Shown here in pieces: positions 1 through 8,526 of a DNA stretch of 39,587 nt; position 1 is the stretch's first letter; every line of letters starts with the position of its first letter. The DNA is from Acrocarpospora phusangensis (lineage in GTDB: Bacteria; Actinomycetota; Actinomycetes; Streptosporangiales; Streptosporangiaceae), in assembly GCF_016862995.1 (NCBI RefSeq), contig NZ_BOOA01000073.1:1-39587 (forward strand), given 5' to 3'. The translations under genes and the position numbers were made by a program. A model generated the notes under the pieces. That model saw only the letters and a list, made by a program, of their open reading frames with translations, did not search any database and had not been told where the DNA came from.

Positions 1-1
1 T

Positions 2-58
2 CTCAAGACCGACCAGAAGCCCGACTCCGGTCCGTCCGCGCGCCACTGCCCCGACTAG
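2..58 (+). CDS. C-terminal end of a gene cut by the window edge
   Basis: An open frame enters from the left edge and stops at TAG (56-58). The 18 residues seen (ending ARHCPD) are too few to name a family. A strong terminator hairpin follows 32 bases later, which supports a real gene end here. Which frame is real cannot be proved from 58 bases. Confidence 0.35.
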   Translation, partial: LKTDQKPDSGPSARHCPD

Positions 59-90
59 ACGACCCGGCGGTATGACCGACAAACCATGAG

Positions 91-121
91 CGCCCCGCCT
101 CCCCGACCGGGAGGCGGGGCG
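91..121 (+). terminator. GC-rich terminator hairpin
   Basis: A perfect 13-bp inverted repeat (CGCCCCGCCTCCC at 91-103 and its complement at 109-121) with a 5-base loop. No T-run follows, as is common in actinomycetes. It probably ends the partial gene at the window edge and may act in both directions. Confidence 0.75.
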
Positions 122-316
122 TCGAAGTCTCACAATGGAGCGGGATCGGACATGTCGATGCAGGTCAGCGGGTTTGTTCGTGTATCTTGAACCACCCTGG
201 ACGGCCCCGTACTGCAACAAGAAGCGCTCTGTTGGGCCGGGGCTGAGGGACGGAGCCCCGGCGATTGGCCACAGCGAGGCGATCGTATGGGCTGCGGGGG
301 CGAGAACAGGCGGCTG
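122..316. other. No gene seen
   Basis: Only short overlapping frames without family resemblance. This is the region downstream of the minus-strand gene that ends at 317. Confidence 0.5.
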
Positions 317-1075
317 CTATGAATAGAAGGCTTCAATCTGCTCGGGCACAGAGAAGTCTGCAGCGCAACTCGGGCACGTCGTACGCCCGAACAGATAGGT
401 CAGATGTTCAGCGGCCGCAGATTGCCCGGCGTTGACGGCCATGCGATACAGCCGGGAGGCCAGCGGCTGGAGGTCGGCGGGCGCCGCCGGACGGACACCG
501 GTCAGCGTCGGCCCCTTGAAGTTGAGCTTTCGCACGCTCGCATGCGGATCGCGACGGCGAGTGCCAGGAGGCGTGTGGCATAAGTCGATCTCCAGGCACT
601 CTGAGCAGGACGGGCAGATCGCGTCGTGGAGATCGGGGAGTAAGCAATGGCTCCACACCGGTACCCCCTCGAAGGCCAGGAGGTCCTCCAGCGGATAGAG
701 ATAGGCGCGTTCGCCGCCTTCGAACGATTCCGCCATCAGGTAGTGCTGAGCCATCCGGTGCAACTCTTCGAGAACTGCCGGGTAATGCTCACGGCAGTAT
801 CCAGATGGGTGAAGTTGCTCCTCACCGACGACGATACGGCTAGCCAACGCAATCGCCGACTGGGGATCGCCCAGCCTACGACCGGTGGCGATGTCTGCTA
901 GGACAGGCAGAGCGGCAAAGCTGGCCGGATACACCGTTCCCTGGTGGCAGAGACAAGACCACAGCTCATGCCACGCTTCGACAGCCAGTTCCGGATTTGC
1001 GGCCTCTTCAAAGAATCGCGGGACGTCGGTTGCGGCGCCATAGGCATGCTCAAGGTGTGACCAGTCCGTGGACAT
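317..1075 (-). CDS. HEAT-repeat-like protein with two CxxC pairs
   Basis: About 252 aa starting MSTDWSHLEHAYG. The N-terminal half (HAYGAATDVPRFFEE, WHELWSCLCHQGTVYPAS, ALPVLADIA) resembles a common actinobacterial group annotated as HEAT-repeat domain proteins. The C-terminal part carries CPSC motifs near residues 160 and 235, suggesting a small zinc-bound element. The start is uncertain: ATG at 1075 or 1087 are both possible and neither has a good ribosome site; the open frame extends to 1177. Such proteins often sit alone or near polymorphic toxin loci, but no toxin is visible here. The function is unknown; a scaffold or immunity-like role is inference only. Confidence 0.65.
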   Translation of the reverse strand: MSTDWSHLEHAYGAATDVPRFFEEAANPELAVEAWHELWSCLCHQGTVYPASFAALPVLADIATGRRLGDPQSAIALASRIVVGEEQLHPSGYCREHYPAVLEELHRMAQHYLMAESFEGGERAYLYPLEDLLAFEGVPVWSHCLLPDLHDAICPSCSECLEIDLCHTPPGTRRRDPHASVRKLNFKGPTLTGVRPAAPADLQPLASRLYRMAVNAGQSAAAEHLTYLFGRTTCPSCAADFSVPEQIEAFYS

Positions 1076-1203
1076 GTCCACGATCATCCCATCCACGTCT
1101 GACCGACACCCGCACCTCCCAACTCTTAGCTTTCCCAGCCCATGCGTGCACCTCGGACGGTCTAGCCATCCCGTCAAAGCACGCTGAAGGCAGGGGATCT
1201 GCC

Positions 1204-1743
1204 TTAGTTCCGGACCAGGACGCTGCCGAAAATGGTGAATGCCCGCACCCGAAGTACCGGAGGCGGGCCGATGGAATCGCTCTCACGTACGTCGATCTGC
1301 CTCCGGCCAAACAAGGTGAACCCGGTCAGTTCGACGCTGACCCTGTCAGGAACGATGATTTCAATCTCCCCAAACAGGGCGGCACACTTGACCTGCTCTG
1401 CGTCAGGCGGCACGACCGCTCCGCTTAGATCGAACTCGAATCCCCCGAGCAACCATGGTCGGGCGATGATCCTTCCCCCAACCCGCTGCCACCCTGATCG
1501 ATCGGGAAGGGTGAAGATCCTTAAGGGCCACTTGTCCTGGATGTGCGTGGTACTCGACGACTGCTCGGGGAGATCGCTGATCATCCTGGCCAGCTCATCG
1601 CGGGTCTGGGCGCCATAGGCCGCCTCGGTCCGAGAGATCAGTTCCTCCGGAGTGAGCCATCCCCCGATCGAGGCAGCCCGCAACCGCTCCACAACGGCGT
1701 CCCGCTCACTGTCGGACACCTCGCCGATCTCTGGGTCGCTCAC
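1204..1743 (-). CDS. DUF1707 protein with LiaF-like C-terminal domain
   Basis: The N-terminal segment (SDSERDAVVERLRAASIGGWLTPEE, read in two parts) matches the DUF1707 SHOCT-like helix pair typical of actinobacterial envelope-stress proteins. The C-terminal half has repeated short beta segments (LFGEIEIIVPD, FTLFGRRQID, AFTIFGSVLVRN) like the LiaF/YvqF C-terminal domain. There is no obvious membrane segment, so it is probably cytoplasmic or peripheral. GTG at 1743 was chosen because the residues before it look non-conserved; ATG at 1803 is the alternative. Its role in sensing cell-envelope stress is inferred from the family. Confidence 0.75.
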   Translation of the reverse strand: MSDPEIGEVSDSERDAVVERLRAASIGGWLTPEELISRTEAAYGAQTRDELARMISDLPEQSSSTTHIQDKWPLRIFTLPDRSGWQRVGGRIIARPWLLGGFEFDLSGAVVPPDAEQVKCAALFGEIEIIVPDRVSVELTGFTLFGRRQIDVRESDSIGPPPVLRVRAFTIFGSVLVRN

Positions 1744-1854
1744 ATTCGCGAGGCTATGTTGAGCCGGTGACCCACACAAGGGAGCTGCGTTCCGGCACGG
1801 CATCTCGACATCAGGCCTCCGAGTGGTTCGGTTGCTGATCTAGGCCAGCGGCCA

Positions 1855-1967
1855 GGAGCGAGACATGCACTGTGCTCGGCCACCTGCGCCTCCAGTACGC
1901 CGGCAGACAGCCGCCACGTCACTCCCGCGTGCCGGAGGTCGTACGGCTTACGGGCGGGTTCCCACAA
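1855..1967 (-). pseudogene. Tyrosine recombinase C-terminal relic
   Basis: On the minus strand the translation contains PYDLRHAGVTWRLSAGV followed by EAQVAEHSA. This matches the HxxR catalytic box region (YDLRH) of actinobacterial phage or ICE integrases. The following GHS and tyrosine segments are lost or scrambled and there is no N-terminal part. It is a different integrase lineage from the six C-terminal ends near the tRNA copies, which read LHDLRRTGN. It marks an older insertion left of the tungstate locus. Confidence 0.6.
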
Positions 1968-1981
1968 GAGGAAGCCGGGCC

Positions 1982-2944
1982 CTATCGGTGGCTACGTCGT
2001 TCTTGACCCGTTGTGTCGGAGAGCTTTGTGACCTCGCCGGACTTGGCGGTGTCGTAGCCGCCCAGTGAGGAGATCCTGTCACGCAGGGTCGGCGTGTGTA
2101 GTGCGGCGATGAGCTGAGCAGCCGGGCCGAGGGCATTGCCGGCCAGCACGATGTCGAAATCCTCCCAGGTCAGCGGGATGAACTCGAGGTCCATGTCGGT
2201 CGCGGCCGAGCGGACTCCGAGGCCGGCATCGACGGTGCCGGTGGCGACGGCCAGGGCAACCTCGAGATGCGTACCGGCCTCTGGTCCGCGGAGGCCGTCC
2301 GGGTCGTGACCGGCGGCGAGGAGCAGCCGGTCCAGAAGGATTCGGGTTCCGGTTCCCGGGCGTCGGATAGAGACCCGTCGCCCTGCGAGATCAGCGATGC
2401 CGGTGATGCCCTGGGGGTTGCCCGGAGGCACGATCAGCCCCTGCTCGCGTCGCCAGAGGTGGATCAGGTGCGGCTCGAGGCCCCGCAGCATGCCGAGCGC
2501 GAAGGGCGCGTTGTAGATCCCGGTGTGGTGCAGTAGATGGATCGCGGCACCGTCAGCGCGACCGTGGCGTACGGTGCCGAGGCCGGCGACACTGCCCTCG
2601 CCGGCGACGATTCTCAGCTTGCCGTCCAGCGCGCCGACGACGAGGCCGAGCGCGGGATCGTCGCTGCCGGTGAGAGTGAAAACCGAGTCCGCGTGCAGGA
2701 ACCGCCGGGCCGCTAGCGCAGCGCCGGGGGTTACGCGTGCGCGGCGGCGGTCGGCCAGTTCGAGCACTCCGGCGTCGGCCAGCCGGCGCTGTGCTCGGCT
2801 GACCGTGGAGGTGGTGGTGTGCCACTGCTGCGCGAGATCGCGGATCCCTGGCAGTTCGTCGCCGGGGTGCAGGGTGCCCGCGCTTATCCGATGGGCGAGG
2901 TCGGCGCAAATCTCCCGGTATCGGGTCACGCTTGCATACTGCAC
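1982..2944 (-). CDS. GntR-type regulator fused to a substrate-binding-like domain
   Basis: 320 aa. Residues 1-75 form a GntR-like winged helix (RYREICADLAHRI, GDELPGIRDLAQQW, TTTSTVSRAQRRLADAGVL). Residues 95-305 resemble a periplasmic-binding-protein fold (PBP_like), including GRRVSIRRPGTGTR and a late segment VDAGLGVRSAA. This architecture is known for regulators next to molybdate or tungstate transporters, where the C-terminal domain is thought to bind the oxyanion. It is divergent from tupA, 46 bp apart, with an inverted repeat between them, so it probably controls the tup operon and itself. GTG at 2944 is taken as start; GTG at 2929 (VTRYREIC) is equally plausible. Confidence 0.8.
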   Translation of the reverse strand: MQYASVTRYREICADLAHRISAGTLHPGDELPGIRDLAQQWHTTTSTVSRAQRRLADAGVLELADRRRARVTPGAALAARRFLHADSVFTLTGSDDPALGLVVGALDGKLRIVAGEGSVAGLGTVRHGRADGAAIHLLHHTGIYNAPFALGMLRGLEPHLIHLWRREQGLIVPPGNPQGITGIADLAGRRVSIRRPGTGTRILLDRLLLAAGHDPDGLRGPEAGTHLEVALAVATGTVDAGLGVRSAATDMDLEFIPLTWEDFDIVLAGNALGPAAQLIAALHTPTLRDRISSLGGYDTAKSGEVTKLSDTTGQERRSHR

Positions 2945-2970
2945 ACTCTATTTTGCACGGCTCTGCAGTA
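2937..2970. promoter_or_regulatory. Inverted repeat in the regulator/tupA divergent region
   Basis: TACTGCA (2937-2943) and TGCAGTA (2964-2970) form a perfect 7-bp inverted repeat with a 20-base centre. Two further TGCAC half-motifs lie at 2940 and 2954. It sits between the two divergent starts and is a candidate operator. The left half overlaps the start region of the regulator if GTG 2944 is used, which favours the 2929 start. Confidence 0.5.
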
Positions 2971-2990
2971 CCTCAGAAGGGGTCACAGTG

Positions 2991-3860
2991 ATGCGTAGAA
3001 CGCTGACGGTTGTTTTCGCGTGGGTCGCGGCGGTCTTGCTGGCGGGGTGTGGGACCGCCGCGACCTCCGGCGGGACGGCGTCGGGGCCTCCGGCGGTGAA
3101 GTCGCTGATTTTGGCCACCACGACCAGCACCCAGGACAGCGGCCTGCTCGACGAGCTGTTGCCGGCTTTCACCCGCGACAGCGGCTGGCAGGTCAAGACC
3201 CTGGCGGTCGGCAGTGGGCAGGCCATCGAGCTGGGCCGTCGCGGAGAGGCCGACGCGCTACTGGTGCATTCCCCTGCGGCGGAAACGGAGTTCATGGCCG
3301 AGGGCAGCGCCGGCTCGCGGCGGCTGGTGATGCACAACGACTTCGTGCTGGTCGGTCCCCAGGCCGACCCGGCCGACGTAAAGGGCACGAGCAGCGCGGA
3401 GGCGATGAAGAAGATCGAAGCCGCAAAGGTCGTGTTCATCTCCCGGGGCGATGACTCGGGTACGCATGCCAAGGAGAAGGGCCTCTGGTCCAAGGCCGGG
3501 GTGACCCCGGACGGATCCTGGTATCAGTCCACCGGCCAGGGCATGGGCGAAACACTGCGGGTTGCCAGTGAGAAAGCCGGTTACACCCTGTCGGATCGGG
3601 CCACCTATCTCGCGCAGCGCGGCACCCTTGCGCTGGACGTGCTCAGCGAGGGCGATCCGGGCCTGCTGAACGTCTACCACGTCATCGAGATGACGAAAAA
3701 GGCAGGGGACCTGGTCCAGCCCGACGGTGCGAAGGCATTCGCCGACTGGATCGTCGGCCCGTCGGCGCAGCGGCTCATCGGTGAGTTCGGGCGAGCGAAG
3801 TTCGGCCAGCCGTTGTTCACCCCGGACGCCGGCAAGGACGAGTCGACCCTGGGCGAGTGA
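2991..3860 (+). CDS. tupA: Tungstate ABC transporter substrate-binding lipoprotein TupA
   Basis: 289 aa. A lipoprotein signal ends in a lipobox (LLAGC, around residues 16-20), so it is anchored outside the membrane. The mature N-terminus has ILATTTSTQDSGLLDELLP, the hallmark of the TupA family, which binds tungstate and sometimes molybdate. Also visible are GSGQAIELGRRGEADALLVH and SRGDDSGTHAKE, the ligand-loop regions typical of the family. ATG 2991 was chosen: it has AGAAGGGG upstream and gives a proper signal peptide, although the frame is open much further left. It heads tupA-tupB-tupC. Confidence 0.92.
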   Translation: MRRTLTVVFAWVAAVLLAGCGTAATSGGTASGPPAVKSLILATTTSTQDSGLLDELLPAFTRDSGWQVKTLAVGSGQAIELGRRGEADALLVHSPAAETEFMAEGSAGSRRLVMHNDFVLVGPQADPADVKGTSSAEAMKKIEAAKVVFISRGDDSGTHAKEKGLWSKAGVTPDGSWYQSTGQGMGETLRVASEKAGYTLSDRATYLAQRGTLALDVLSEGDPGLLNVYHVIEMTKKAGDLVQPDGAKAFADWIVGPSAQRLIGEFGRAKFGQPLFTPDAGKDESTLGE

Positions 3861-3883
3861 GCCTGGCGCGGGGAGGTCAATCG

Positions 3884-4585
3884 ATGGACGTCCTGTTCAA
3901 CGGGCTGGTGGACGCGATCAGGTTGCTGCTTACCGGGGACCAGGACAGCTGGTCGATCACCGCGCTGACTCTGCGCGTCTCGTTGACCGCAACCGCGATC
4001 GCCCTGCTGCTGGGATTGCCGCTGGGCGCGACCGTTGCGCTGGCCCGCTTCCCGGGCCGGCGGATCGCCCTGGCGGCAGTGAACACAGGGATGGGTCTGC
4101 CGCCGGTAGTGGTCGGCCTGTTCGTCACCGTGCTGCTGTGGCGCAGCGGACCGGTGGGCGGCCTCGGGCTGCTCTACACCCCGACCGCGATGGTCATCGC
4201 CCAGGCCGCGATCGCCACCCCGATCGTGGCTGCGCTGGTCGCGGCCGCCCTGCAACAGGTCGATCCCGACTTCCGGGTACAGATGCAGGCTCTCGGAGCG
4301 ACCCCGATCCGCGCGCTCGCGGCGCTGCTGGGCGAAGCCAGGTTGCCGCTGCTGGCCGCGGCAATGGCCGCGTTCGGCGCAGTGGTCAGTGAAGTCGGCG
4401 CCGCGCAGATGGTCGGAGGGAACCTGGCCGGCCAGACCCGCGTGCTGACCACCGCTGCGGTACTGGCCACCAGCCGGGGCCAGTTCTCGCTCGCGATCGC
4501 GTTCGGCATAATCCTGCTGCTGATCGCGTTCGGCGTGAACCTGTCGCTGACCCTGATACAACAGCGGCAGACGGTGATGCGGTGA
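3884..4585 (+). CDS. tupB: Tungstate ABC transporter permease TupB
   Basis: About 233 aa and strongly hydrophobic, with roughly five membrane spans (for example ALTLRVSLTATAIALLLGLP and VVVGLFVTVLLW). The EAA-type cytoplasmic loop is seen as LGATPIRALAALLGEARLPL before FGAVVSEVGAAQMVGGN. ATG 3884 follows GGGGAGG at 3870-3876. It starts 24 bp after the tupA stop and overlaps tupC by four bases. It forms the inner-membrane channel of the tungstate importer. Confidence 0.9.
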   Translation: MDVLFNGLVDAIRLLLTGDQDSWSITALTLRVSLTATAIALLLGLPLGATVALARFPGRRIALAAVNTGMGLPPVVVGLFVTVLLWRSGPVGGLGLLYTPTAMVIAQAAIATPIVAALVAAALQQVDPDFRVQMQALGATPIRALAALLGEARLPLLAAAMAAFGAVVSEVGAAQMVGGNLAGQTRVLTTAAVLATSRGQFSLAIAFGIILLLIAFGVNLSLTLIQQRQTVMR

Positions 4586-5682
4586 GCGGCCTGAGCGCCG
4601 GGATCGGGTGCCGCGGGCTGCGCGTGCACGCTGGCCGCCGGGAACTGCTCAGCGTGCCGGAACTGCACGTCGCGGCGGGAAGCACACTGGCCGTGCTGGG
4701 CCCCAACGGTGCCGGTAAGTCCACCCTGCTGCGCGCGCTGGGCCTGCTCAGCAGCCACCGCGTCAGTGGAGAGATCTTGCTCGATGGCCGCCCCGCGACG
4801 CGGTCACTGCTGCGCGACGCGATCGTGGCCGTGCTGCAACGGCCAATCATGCGTCGCGGCACGGTGGCCGCCAACGTGATCAGCGGGCTGCGTTTTCGCG
4901 GCGTGAGCCGCCGCGAGGCGCGTATCCGCGCATGGCCGTGGATCGAGGCGCTCGGCCTCGGGCCCCTCGTCGGCCGGGATGCCCGCAGCCTGTCCATAGG
5001 CGAGGCTCAGCGGGTCAGCATCACCCGCGCGCTGGCGGTCGGCCCCCGGGTGTTGCTCCTCGACGAGCCGTTCAGCGGGTTGGACAGCACCACCCGCGCC
5101 GACCTGCTCGCCGACCTGCGGGCCGCGCTGACCGGGCAGCCCACCGCCACGATCCTGGTCACCCACGACCGGCATGAGGCCCTCGCGCTGGCCGAGGACA
5201 CCGCGCTGCTGATCGACGGCCGGATCCGCCAGCACGGCCCGACCGCCGAGGTGCTGGACCGCCCCGGTGACGCCGACACCGCCCGGCTGCTCGGTTACAC
5301 CAACCTCCTCCCGCCGGCTCTCACCGGCGGTACGCACACCCTCGTGGCGCGGCCCGAGCACACCCAACTCGTCCTCGCCCCGTCCGACGGCCCCGCTGAC
5401 CAAGCCCATGACGTACGGTCGGTGACCGGAACGCTGCGCCGTACAGTCGCGCTCGGCGTCGCCACCCGCGTCGACGTCGATACCTCCGCCGGCTCGTTGA
5501 CCTGCCTGCACCCCGGCGACGTACTCGCCACCGAGCTTCCGCCGATCGGCAGCGACGTCCGTGTCAGGATTCGGCAGGCGCGGTCGTTGATCACGGCTGA
5601 CCGAGACGAGCCGACGGAAACTCTGCCCGGTCCTGGAGATCGACAGGGAACTAGAGGACCGGCATTCGATAGTGAGCTCTAG
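4582..5682 (+). CDS. tupC: Tungstate ABC transporter ATP-binding protein TupC
   Basis: 366 aa. Walker A GPNGAGKST (residues 40-48), ABC signature LSIGEAQ (137-143), Walker B VLLLDEP (157-163), D-loop SGLD and H-loop VTHDRHEA. The C-terminal 110 residues (LVARPEHTQLVLA onward) look like a TOBE-type oxyanion-binding domain, as in ModC, and may give feedback inhibition by tungstate or molybdate. GTG 4582 overlaps the tupB stop, indicating translational coupling. The last 30 residues are low-complexity and may extend past the family end. Confidence 0.9.
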   Translation: MSGLSAGIGCRGLRVHAGRRELLSVPELHVAAGSTLAVLGPNGAGKSTLLRALGLLSSHRVSGEILLDGRPATRSLLRDAIVAVLQRPIMRRGTVAANVISGLRFRGVSRREARIRAWPWIEALGLGPLVGRDARSLSIGEAQRVSITRALAVGPRVLLLDEPFSGLDSTTRADLLADLRAALTGQPTATILVTHDRHEALALAEDTALLIDGRIRQHGPTAEVLDRPGDADTARLLGYTNLLPPALTGGTHTLVARPEHTQLVLAPSDGPADQAHDVRSVTGTLRRTVALGVATRVDVDTSAGSLTCLHPGDVLATELPPIGSDVRVRIRQARSLITADRDEPTETLPGPGDRQGTRGPAFDSEL

Positions 5683-6142
5683 CCATGCTCAAGGGGACAG
5701 GGTGGCAGTTCCCTCGACATCTGCGTCGACGCGCTCCAAAGCCATGCAGTTCCTCCGCCCGAAGCCCACGTCAACTTCGGCGCTGAACCCTCATAGATCG
5801 GACAGGCGGTTGACGCGGCGATATGGCAATTGGCCCTGTCAGCCGCCTGAGACGGCACAAAATGGTGAAGGCCCGAGACGGACCCAAACTCGCTGGTCCA
5901 GGTAAATTCACCCAGCAACGAGCGAAGCGGAGCCTGCCCAGCGAGCGCGAGGGGGTGAAATCCCCTTCGCAGCGGGGATCTGGGTGTCGGCCCTCCACAA
6001 ACAGAAAGAGCCTCGCGAAGGTGCCCGTTGAGGCCACCGAGCAACTGGGCGGCTCTGGCTCAGCGTGCCTCTCGGCCGTGATAAATCGCGCTACGCTCCG
6101 GCCAGCCGAAATTGTCGGTGACGGACTCTATGCTTCCCGCCC
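5683..6142. other. 460-bp intergenic region, no convincing gene
   Basis: Frames on both strands are overlapping and lack family resemblance. A small perfect hairpin, ATCCCC (5960-5965) and GGGGAT (5974-5979), lies in the middle. The last 40 bases (about 6103-6145) are clearly similar to the stretch upstream of the paralogous gene at 22775, so the island-type sequence begins by about 6100. Confidence 0.5.
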
Positions 6143-6676
6143 ATGAGAAGAGACGAGCCTTCTGTCGTGCGTACGAAGCGGATGGATGTGGAGGTGGAGG
6201 ACTGTGGTCAGGTCTATCTCCTGGATCAGGGGAACCACGAGGCCGCTGGCAGGCCAGAAGACTCACCGGCTCAGTCCATTGGGCTCATCAACGTGGAGGG
6301 GAGAGGGATCGCCAGCCTGAACATCGCCACGCAGTGGGGGACGATTCCCTTCACGGTGACTGTCGCCGACCGGGATCCGGGTGCTGACTTCGACGGCTAT
6401 GAGGACATCGTGGAGATCAGTTTCGAATCCCCGTCGGGCGAGGTCTTCCTGGTGGGATGGCTCATGGATTGGAACGACGAAATGGCGCACAACCTTTCCC
6501 CGCTGCTTTCCGGTCCCGGTGCGTACCGCTTGCGGTATCACGTCCGCGGAATGGATGAAGAGCGCTGCTCGGTAGATGACCACTACCTTCAGATCTGGCC
6601 TGCGCCACAGCATGATTCGGCCGTGCTGAAGATTACGAGTGAAACATTCCAGTGCTACCTGAAGCCTAGAGCCTGA
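6143..6676 (+). CDS. Uncharacterised immunity-like protein (paralogue of 22775)
   Basis: 177 aa, no signal peptide or membrane segment. Shares a full-length pattern with the protein at 22775: DVEVED/DVEVDY near the start, QWGTIPFTVTVADRDPGADF, GYEDIVEI, PGAYRLRYHVRGMDEE and a C-terminal YLQIWPAP. It looks like a beta-rich single domain. It belongs to an unnamed group of small actinobacterial proteins. Its size, solitary placement and duplication recall orphan immunity proteins, but no toxin partner is seen. The stop codon lies directly at the left edge of an eroded tRNA-Gly copy, the same arrangement as for its paralogue. Confidence 0.7.
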   Translation: MRRDEPSVVRTKRMDVEVEDCGQVYLLDQGNHEAAGRPEDSPAQSIGLINVEGRGIASLNIATQWGTIPFTVTVADRDPGADFDGYEDIVEISFESPSGEVFLVGWLMDWNDEMAHNLSPLLSGPGAYRLRYHVRGMDEERCSVDDHYLQIWPAPQHDSAVLKITSETFQCYLKPRA

Positions 6677-6745
6677 CTTGAATCGAGCCCGCACCGTCAG
6701 ATTGGGAATCGGATACCGATCCTCTATGAGCAGGCCCTTTGGTGA
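6670..6745. repeat. Eroded tRNA-Gly att copy 0 (leftmost)
   Basis: Degenerate tRNA 3' segment (GAATCGAGCCCGC, then GTCAGATTGGGAA) followed by TCGGATACCGAT. From 6700 it matches copy C (11455 onward) closely, including the run into the ankyrin gene. It lacks the hairpin and arm repeats. It is the leftmost recognisable copy of the array. Confidence 0.7.
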
Positions 6746-6784
6746 CCGCCCCGGAGCCGGAGAGTTCCGCCGGAGGCACGGCTC

Positions 6785-7114
6785 CTAGACAAGTTTGTCA
6801 GGCTGTGTCAGCCAGGCGTGGATCAGTTCGACGGCAAGCCAGTGACCACGAAGCTGTGCCATCTGTAGTGGCGTTCCGTGCTGGTTGGATGCGGCCGAGG
6901 GATTGGCGCCACAGGCAAGAAGGAACGCCGTCACATCTACGTGTAAGGGTTCACCGGTCTGATGGTGTCCGTCGATCTCCACGTCGATGGCGTGATGAAG
7001 CAGGGACCAGCCCTGTATCTCGGCGTCCTGAACGTCGTGGCCCGTATCGAGGAGGTCGCGAAGCGTTGGTAAGTCCTCAAGTTCGACCGTGTTATGGGCA
7101 GGGCTCCACTCCAT
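6785..7114 (-). CDS. Small ankyrin-repeat protein, copy 1
   Basis: 109 aa: MEWSPAHNTVELEDLPTLRD, then GWSLLHHAIDVEIDGHHQTG, FLLACGANP and HGTPLQMAQLRGHWLAVELI. This gives about two and a half ankyrin repeats. Solitary proteins of this type are frequent in actinomycetes and ankyrin repeats are a recognised class of polymorphic-toxin immunity proteins. It has a near-identical full copy at 11537-11869 and a fragment at 28010-28181. In both full copies the gene lies on the minus strand just right of an att copy, so the pair att plus ankyrin was duplicated as a unit. Confidence 0.8.
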   Translation of the reverse strand: MEWSPAHNTVELEDLPTLRDLLDTGHDVQDAEIQGWSLLHHAIDVEIDGHHQTGEPLHVDVTAFLLACGANPSAASNQHGTPLQMAQLRGHWLAVELIHAWLTQPDKLV

Positions 7115-7227
7115 CTGCAGAGTGTGCTGCCGCCAGTGGGGTGATGTGGTTGGGTGCCCGCCAGACTAACGGGTCCCCTGGAGGATGGGCTTGAGTCTCC
7201 AGTAAGGGGAGACACAAGGGTGGGGGC

Positions 7228-8165
7228 ATGGACGGCGGCACGCTCTACACGATCGGGGCACTGGCCCGGCGAACCGGGCTTACGGTGAAGACCATACGGT
7301 TTTACTCCGACGCCGGAATCGTGCCGCCGACTGGCCGCAGCCCGGCCGGCTACCGGCTCTATGACCTGCATGCGCTCGCGCGTCTGACCTCATCCGTTCA
7401 CTGCGTGACCTGGGCCTCGACCTCGCCGTCATCCGTCAGGTGCTGGACCGGGAGATCTCGGCGCCCGAGGTCGCGGCGGCGCATGCCAACGCTCTGGACG
7501 TGCAGATCCGCACTCTGCAGCTGCGTCGCGCGGTCCTGCGAGCGGTAGCCAAGCGGGTCTCCACCCCTCAGGAAGTGGACCTTATGCACAAGCTCGCGAA
7601 ACTCTCCGACGACGAGCGCCGACGCCTCGTCAACGACTTCATCGACGACACCTTCGGGGGCTTGGACGCCAACCCGGACTTGGTGGACATGATGCGCTCG
7701 GCCATGCCAAACCTGCCGGACGACCCCGAACCCGATCAGGTCGAGGCATGGGTGGAACTCGCCGAGCTCACCCAGGACCCGGACTTCCGTACCGCGGTGC
7801 GCCGCATGGCCGAGTACCAGGCAGACGAGCGCGCCCGGGGCGACACCACCGGCCTCCACCACGACCTCACCGAAACCGTCCGCCGGCAGATCAACGACGC
7901 CCTCACCGCCGGCGTCGCCCCCGCTTCAGCCGAGGCGGAGGTCATCGTCGACGCCATCACCGCCCGCTACGCCCAGGTGTTCAGTCGTGCCGACGACACC
8001 GACCTGCGCCGCTGGCTGCTGACGCGCCTGGAGATCGCCAACGACCCACGCGCGGAACGCTATTTGCATCTCCTCGCCGTAATCAACGGATGGCCGGTCG
8101 CGCCGAGCCTGACACCGGTATTCGCCTGGTTCATCGAGTCCTTGCGGGCTGGTCTCAAGCCGTAA
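7228..8165 (+). pseudogene. MerR-family regulator with one frameshift
   Basis: The first frame gives a clear MerR helix-turn-helix (YTIGALARRTGLTVKTIRFY, then GYRLYDLHALARL). At about 7387 the frame breaks; one extra base would restore RLDLIRSLRDLGLDLAVIRQVL and lead into the second frame, which runs to 8165. The whole would be about 313 aa, with a long C-terminal effector region and no cysteine metal site visible. GTG or ATG 7228 follows GGTGGGGGC. Either a true pseudogene or a one-base sequence error. It has its own module between att copies 0 and A. Confidence 0.85.
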
Positions 8166-8316
8166 GCTGGCGCCGTACCTGCTCAGCCCGAGCCTCGCGG
8201 CCCGCACTCAGGCCGCAGGGTGGCGAGTCGTCCTCATGCGAACCGGATTCCGCAGGACATCTGGCGAGCGGATGGTCGCCCGCTTGTACGGGCGTGGAGC
8301 GCACACCGTGAGGAAG
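8166..8316. other. Short gap before att copy A
   Basis: No gene or integrase end recognised between the MerR stop and the hairpin of copy A. Confidence 0.5.
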
Positions 8317-8407
8317 ATCAAAGCCCAGGTCCCGATCTACCGAATGACCTGGGCTTTCGTGGGTGGAGCAGGTAACGGGAATCGGGCCCGCGCTGTCAGC
8401 TCGGGAA
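8317..8407. repeat. tRNA-Gly att copy A
   Basis: Hairpin AAAGCCCAGGT (from 8319) pairing with ACCTGGGCTTT (to about 8357), then a core at 8364-8407 with about five mismatches to the tRNA 3' end. No right arm repeats are recognisable after it. Confidence 0.8.
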
Positions 8408-8526
8408 CCGGGAACCTACCCAACGGGGTCGGGACGGTGCTGCGGGGATCGACGATCCACGTCCATGCGGCCCACGTGCCGTGCCACGCGCGGAGGTGCC
8501 AGGTGTTTCACGCCCCCTTGGGCATG

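Noticed and set aside
134-175. Possible att remnant (TGGAGCGGGATCGGA, then GATGCAGGTCAGCGGG)
   Set aside because: Resembles the att core start and the GTGCAGGTCAGGGCGGG flank, but the matches are short and the spacing is wrong. Not enough to call.
5679-6044. 121-aa minus-strand frame after tupC
   Set aside because: No family character, unusual composition and overlaps several other frames of the same quality.
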